Below, in pieces: positions 58,509 to 64,000 of a stretch of DNA of 64,000 bases. Origin of the DNA: Trichomonas vaginalis G3 (lineage: Eukaryota > Parabasalia > Trichomonadida > Trichomonadidae); NCBI RefSeq assembly GCF_026262505.1, contig NW_026529174.1, positions 62,001-126,000 of the forward strand. The letters are read 5' to 3'. How positions within the stretch are numbered: the stretch's first letter is position 1; every line of letters begins with the position of its first letter. Under the pieces are notes generated by a model. It saw only the letters and a list, made by a program, of their open reading frames with translations, searched no databases and had not been told where the DNA came from. The translations under genes and the position numbers were made by a program.

Positions 58509-60600
58509 TCAATAAACTCTATACCATGCGAATATAGTCATAAATGGTGGCATATAATCTTTACCCAAGCCTGTTGGATTTGTTGTGAAAGTATGTGAAT
58601 GATTTCCTCCTGGTTCAGTTTGTCGAAAAGTCTTTTTTGCTGAATGGTTATAATCTGGAGATAAAACGTCATAGCCAGCTTCATACTCTGAGTTGTATAA
58701 TGGGTGGTCTCTTAATGAGTGGCTATGGTCGCCAGAAAAGTTTGTAGTTCCTGTATGAGTGTGCGGTGGAAGGTTTGCTTCAGTAATTTTCTTCGAACCT
58801 CCTGTTTGCTTTGAATATCTAGCACAATAGAGGAATTTATCTACAATCTGTTCCCACATACCGAAACCTAAAACTTCTGAAGGATTTGTTGAGTTCATTG
58901 ACGTATAAATAGAACCAATGGGGTAAATCATCTCAAGAATTGTATTTAATCCATTATGAATATTGAATTTATTATATAATATTGAATTTGGGTGAGTATT
59001 TAAAACTGGTCTTGTTATCAATATTAACGTATTATTTTTGAAAATTGCTTTTCTAACATTTTGAAATTTTGTGATTTCAGACCAGTTTCTTCCATCACTA
59101 CTGATATTTACTAAATCACCACATCCTAAAGCAATGAAATACCCATCAATATAAAATAAATTTGTAAATCTATAATTTTGAGTAAGTTTTGGAGTGAATG
59201 AATAAACCAATTCCCAATTTGATAAATCCTGTGATAAATAAATATGTCTGTTATAACTTACAGGATATGAATAGACCATTTCACCTGAAACGAGAACATA
59301 AACATTTGATCCATAACATAAAGCTTCAATGTCTCCATCAGCTTGAAAAATTTGTTCAAATTGACCTTGTGATATTGAAGATGATCTATAAATTTTATCA
59401 TTTTGTAGGATAAAATACATGTTGTTAATGTAATACCACTTACTTGTATAATCAATTTTCAAATCTGATGACATCATACTAAACATATAATAATTTATCC
59501 CATCCTCACTAATGAAAATTTGATTGACTTCATAAATTAGTACCCATTTATTATTAACACATCTAATAGGATTATTTGAATATTTAAATTTAGCATCTTG
59601 ATTTAAATTACATTTGAACCATTGGATACAATCGAATGAATAACAAGGGCAAAAATCATCTTCAACCGTTATCATTCCCATAAATTTACCGTTATTATAT
59701 TCAACATATAAAATTCTTGGATTAATGATTGGCTTTCGTGTATCAGGATTCAAAACAGATGGAGTAAATGATTCATAGTTTTTAAAATCATTTGTTTTAA
59801 AATAATAAAGCACTCCAGCTGTATAAAATAAATACATGGTCACTCCATCGAAACATCTCCATTCAAAAGAATCTATATCAAAGGTTTTATCTGATGATTT
59901 CATAAAATTTAAAAATGGCGGAGTAAAATAGACCTCTGATTGTTTTATTTCTTCATTAACAAATGATATATTAGCTTTCTTCTTTAACTCACTATCCACA
60001 TATTCCTTATCTGCTTTCTTATTTAACTCATCGTTAACATATGTTTTATCCGCTTTAAGGTCTAAACATCCTGAAACCCATCCTGTATCGGCTTTAGTTT
60101 TTAAAATCTTTGATGTCCATTCATGATACCATTCAACCATTTCTTTAATTTCATTATCTTTTTCATCCACATATTCCTTATCTGTCCTCTTATTTAACTC
60201 ACTATCCACATATTCCTTATCCACCTTCTTCATTATGTCATTTAGGAAACCTTCTATGAATTCCTCATTTAAATTAAATCTTCCAATCTTCAAAACTTTA
60301 GGAAATGCATTTAATGCGTAATATCTCTGTTCTTCTGGTGGAATTGATGTTATATCATCCGTTATTCCTTTAATTTTTGAATTCATAAATAAAATTTCTT
60401 TTATATTTGATATCACTGCACCACCTTTGCAAACGAATTCGAAATGGTCATTTTTCAATACTATCTCCAAATCTCCATATTTCAACCTTTGCGTTTGTTC
60501 TGCCGTCTTTGAATTATATGCATATATGGCGTATGTAATGGTCTGAAGGGACCTGGGTGCTTTGTGGCCTTAAGTTGTTGTGGTTGCTGTTGTTTAATCA
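58509..60600 (-). pseudogene. Fibre protein locus of element B, beta-propeller-like middle
   Basis: A readable frame of 658 residues at 58509-60485, with the matching N-terminal start near 60600; broken once or so at the N-terminal side. The shared N-terminal domain and KADK coiled-coil repeats match A's fibre, and the C-terminal NPSEVLGFGMWEQIVDKFLY, GGSKKITEANLPPHTHT and YMPPFMTIFAWYR match the tail-collar domain. The middle (about 59915-58870) is unlike A: repeated units such as FISEDGINYYMF, YLSQDLSNWELVYSF, NISSDGRNWSEI, an Asp-box (S-x-D-G-x-x-W) pattern of sialidase-like beta propellers. Confidence 0.8.
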
Positions 60601-60625
60601 TTTATTATGATTTAAAAATAAATAT

Positions 60626-61339
60626 TTAATCCGTTATCTCATCACCTATTTTTTCTATTTGAAATTGCCATAATATTTCATTCATGAATTCTAAATCACA
60701 ATCAAATAGGTCAGTTATTCTAAATTTAATATTTGATAAATCTTTTGAATGAAGAATAAATGAATTCCCGGATAATTGAAACGGATATGATAAAGAAAAT
60801 GTGTTTAAGTTGATGGATAAAATGTTTTGTATTGATGGGTAAGAGTTAGGGTCTAATGTTTGATGTGAAAATCTCATTGGGGTATTAACTTTATCACATT
60901 TGATTAAAATGAAATTGGAACCAGTGTCAGAATACAAAACATCCCCAACATCTTTTTCAAAATTTAATATCCCCAACAATGAACGAAGATGAGGAGTACA
61001 AAATTTAATTTTCAGCGGAAATTTAATAAGGTTATTTATTTCATCAAGTTCAAAAAGTTTATCGGGTTTTGATTTAAAATTTCTTCATACCATACGATAA
61101 ATGATTCATTTAAATAACTTAAAATCGTGTTAATATCCCCATTTTCGCTATCATATTATTCATATACATATCATACGTTTTTTCATGGTCATCTTTAATA
61201 AATGATATATATAATCTGAAGGGTCTAAAAGAATGGGATTAAATTTCCACTCACAGAAACGAGAGTAACATTATAAATTCGCGCTAACTGTTAAATTAAT
61301 TCACAGCTATTATTCGAAAATAATATTGATAATTGACAT
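60626..61339 (-). pseudogene. Penton-like locus of element B (broken)
   Basis: Matches A's 36442-37152 gene closely over its C-terminal half, including FSLSYPFQLSGNSFILH and the closing FQIEKIGDEITD. Broken in about two to three places in the N-terminal half. Confidence 0.75.
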
Positions 61340-61358
61340 TTTTATTACGATTAAAAAT

Positions 61359-61838
61359 ATGGTAAAGCGTTATTTTCCAGTGATAAATAAAACTAGAATA
61401 AGATTACCTCAAGAATTCATAAATTCAACGAATAAGAAATTTATTCATGTTATAAATTTTAGTGTTTTCAGAAAATATGAGTCAGTGTCTTATTCATCAA
61501 ACAGGTTATATTTCACTTCATTCAAATTTAGTTCAATCAAACCCATATAATGACCATTTCATAAGATTTTCAGATGGTATTAAAAATGTAATTGATAGAT
61601 TAAAATATGAACAGATTGACAATATCGAATTTTTGGAATTTTGGTTTAAATATCCCGATGGAAAAAAGATTGAAGTTAAAGATAAAGCTGATACTATAAC
61701 AAAAACAATTACAATGACCGATCCGGATAGTGGGAACAAAAAGAAATAAAACAAACGATAGAAACTGGTGAAAGGTCAATTATTATTGATTATGATTCAA
61801 AGGATTATTATTCGATAATGTTAATGCTTGAATATTAA
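61359..61838 (+). pseudogene. Copy of the 159-residue structural gene (broken)
   Basis: Matches the A gene at 35943-36422 in inverse orientation, including VKRYFPVINKTRI and the DYYS-like end. Broken in about two places. Its stop overlaps the 113-residue gene as in A. Confidence 0.7.
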
Positions 61839-62176
61839 ATAGCCTTAACAAAGAATTTTTCAAGTGATATTTTATATTCATCGACTATTTTATTATAAAT
61901 ATTATTATATGTTAAATGAAGTTCAGTTGTTGTTCCATTCTTTGTTATCTTAATTGTGCTAATATCCTTTATAGGATTTATTTTTGCAACTATTCCGCAG
62001 CATGAAACCTCATCATCTATGAAAAATTGAATCTTAACGTCTGAATCTTGAACATCACAAAGAATGGCGATAATGTGAATTAATGATTCATAAGGTAAAA
62101 TAATTAAACCAGATTGGTCAATTAAATTTATTATTGAATCATAATTATTAATTATTATATCACGGTAAATTTTCAC
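61835..62176 (-). CDS. CCG-motif element protein, B copy
   Basis: 113 residues, identical to A's protein (35605-35946) except for about one residue in the CCG segment (CCGIVAKI). The frame is whole. Family also in element C; function unknown. Confidence 0.65.
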   Translation of the reverse strand: MKIYRDIIINNYDSIINLIDQSGLIILPYESLIHIIAILCDVQDSDVKIQFFIDDEVSCCGIVAKINPIKDISTIKITKNGTTTELHLTYNNIYNKIVDEYKISLEKFFVKAI

Positions 62177-62193
62177 TAATTCAGAATTAATGT

Positions 62194-62502
62194 CTATTTT
62201 ATATGGGTTCTCGATGTTTGATGAAAGAGGTTGGGGGTATGTTGGATAAGTGGGAATTTCAACGGGTTCTTTACCGGGTTCAGATAAAATGATTGGGTCT
62301 CCATTCTCATGGTTTTCTTCATTCTCCTCATTCTTCGGTAAGTCACGAGTTAATAAATTTGTTGAGTTGCTGACCTTGTTAATTCAGGCTAACATTAACT
62401 TTACATTTGAATAATTCGTGATTTATCATCATTTACGTTATAACCAACCGTAATCTCTGCTTTTGCGTTAGTGTTCTTTTGACTAGTGAAACGTCTTCTC
62501 AT
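62194..62502 (-). pseudogene. Small basic element protein, B copy (broken)
   Basis: Matches A's 35276-35587, with MRRRFTSQKNTNAKAEITVG at its start and the TYP-type Pro-rich end. Broken in about one or two places. Confidence 0.6.
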
Positions 62503-62535
62503 TTATAATCGAATAAAAAAAATATATTTAAACTT

Positions 62536-63434
62536 TTATTTTGCTGGAACTTTTGAATCTATTATTCCCTGTATTTGTTCATGAAGTTGATTTTTAGCTG
62601 TTTCATCGAAATTAATAGACCGAATATATTCATTAATTGCATTCTTATAATCATCTGATTTCCAAATTTCTTTTATCTGATTCCTTAACTAAATCATAAG
62701 TTAAACCTCGTTGCTGATATAATGGTTTCTTAATTAAATCTTTGAATGCTTGAGATAAAGCACCTGATGCAATTCTTGCTACTATAATTGGTTGGAATTG
62801 CTGTTTAAGTTCATCTTTAACATTTGCGAAAACTGGATCGAATAAAGCAACTTTAAAGAATTTCTTAGCTGAAATTTCGGGTCTAATATTTGCATATTGA
62901 CCATCAAACTGGTTAGAATATCGTGGTAATCCATCCGGTCCCTCTTCAATAGCATTTAATTCTTCATTGAAATAAGAATATGGATTATGACGGTATGAAT
63001 TAATTGGACCATTTTCACCTTCTCCAATGTATTGTTTAAAGCAGCTTTTCCATTTTCATCAAATTGCATAGGATAACGTTCATTATATGCTTTACGTTTA
63101 GGATAATCAGATATAGTTAATTTATAACCATTTATGACTTTAATATTACCTTGACCATCAGTAACGAAAACTTCATTTATACCATCAGGTTTTCCATTTG
63201 GACCCGTAATGTCTGCTTCGTGTGCTTCCCAATTTGGACCATGACGTTTGGCATATGCTTGAGCTTCTGGTAATGTTAAAACGTTTCTCATTTGTTTAAC
63301 ATCTTTTTGAAGACCAGCAACAATATGAACTAATTCTTTCATTCCATCAGGAACTTTCATAGTTCTATTATATGCACCCCTTTTGTTTGTCCCTTGTTTA
63401 ATGGAACCTGTAGAAGATTTGCTATTTCTGTCAT
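62536..63434 (-). pseudogene. 299-residue structural-module protein, B copy (broken)
   Basis: Matches A's 34344-35243 nearly throughout ([37 protein letters not shown]). Broken in about two places. Confidence 0.7.
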
Positions 63435-63464
63435 GTTTAATTATAAATAAAAAATAAAAATTAA

Positions 63465-64000
63465 TTATAAAAAGTTAATAAATTTAACACTTCCTTTATT
63501 TAAATCAACTATTATTTTTCCATGTTCACCTAATTGCTGATATTGTGTGTAAAGTTCATTAATGCTCATTGGTAAATTCACTTGATAAAGCATAACGTTC
63601 AACTGTTGACGACTAAACCCACTGAAAATGAAAAGTGTTGATAGATTTGATTTAATGTTTGTGCTTAATGCTTTGAAGTATTGAACAGCCATAAAGAATG
63701 AACACTGAATGTGTCGACATTGAGTTAATAACTGATTAAAATATGATTTCTCATTTGTTATTAGTTTTGATTTCACTGCATCATCTAGAAAAATGAGTGA
63801 ATGCAAAAATTCTTTATCAAAATTTGAAATGGAAAGTGTTTCAAATAATTCATCCCGTTGTTTATCAATAATTTTATCCTCTAATCCTTGCTTCTTGATT
63901 GTATTTATATAAAAAAATAATCTTCTGCTTCTTCTTGTGATAAATAAATAATTGGAATTTTGATTAAATGCTTTAAAGATTCAAATGTATCATCTGAAGG
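63465..64000 (-). pseudogene. Packaging ATPase locus of element B (broken, runs off the window)
   Basis: Contains HSLIFLDDAV, LLTQCRHIQCSFFMAVQYF and FIFSGFSRQQLNVMLYQVNL as in A's locus. Broken, and the remainder lies beyond 64000. Confidence 0.7.

Larger units (their letters stand above)
52896..64000. mobile_element. Element B: Maverick-type element with exchanged replication module, partial
   Basis: Left terminus AGTAGTATATGATGCGGG at 52896, with a terminal sequence (TTTTTTTGTAATCGTAAGAA) related to but distinct from A's. Contains, from this end: a relic of A's 87-residue gene, a 54-residue gene, repeats, KilA-N, repeats, primase-helicase, repeats, then the structural half of A inverted (fibre, penton-like, the small genes, 299-residue, ATPase) to the window edge. 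No integrase or polymerase where A has them. The structural genes are broken in about five to eight places, the primase-helicase looks whole. The far end is outside the window. Confidence 0.85.

Overview
Host. The window looks like a chromosome segment of the parasitic protist Trichomonas vaginalis or a very close relative. The reasons are intronless AT-rich genes, an ankyrin gene whose N-terminus (MSEQKVHPNKYSEF...) matches the large trichomonad DUF3447/ankyrin family as I remember it, TCAYTWY initiator motifs before several genes, and several large Maverick (Polinton) type elements. Host genes, left to right: a small secreted cationic protein (10.3-11.1 kb), a pseudokinase-ankyrin protein (11.4-14.3), a coiled-coil protein (15.1-17.2, minus), a bridge-like lipid-transfer protein of the FMP27/Hobbit/BLTP2 type (17.6-21.8), a CK1-family kinase (24.5-25.4), an ankyrin gene split by an insertion (26.5-27.7 and 46.6), a decayed DUF3447/ankyrin gene (47.2-48.0) and a DOCK-type GEF (48.5-52.5, minus).

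Virus-like fossils. Element C (1 to about 9068, its far end outside the window) carries an SF3 helicase, a penton-like protein, a double-jelly-roll capsid protein and a large Gln/Pro-rich coiled-coil protein, then 1 kb of palindromic and tandem repeats and a terminal hairpin. Element A (27682-46553, 18.9 kb) is bounded by 357-bp terminal inverted repeats and a 6-bp target duplication. It has a structural half (capsid, packaging ATPase, penton-like protein, phage-like fibre) and a replication half (integrase, protein-primed family B polymerase). Element B (52896 to beyond 64000) carries nearly the same structural half inverted. Where A has integrase and polymerase, B has a KilA-N gene and a primase-helicase flanked by oppositely oriented repeat arrays. 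A single diverged copy of that repeat sits at the same module boundary in A.

How parts fit together. A and B look like two products of module exchange: a shared virion module joined to different replication modules at a repeat-rich junction. Their fibres share both ends (including a phage tail-collar-like C-terminus) but have unrelated middles. C's helicase resembles the helicase half of B's primase-helicase, and its capsid and penton proteins resemble A's. Many element genes start right after a T-rich box ending in TATAAATG, unlike the host initiator.

Other structure. A cluster of four long adjacent hairpins closed by an outer stem lies at 9907-10162, just before the secreted-protein gene. 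An inverted copy of that gene's promoter lies 1 kb upstream. A 2.27-kb element with 16-bp inverted repeats, itself holding a short MITE-like unit, is inserted in element A. Everything here was read by eye; family names rest on motif recognition and no database search was run.
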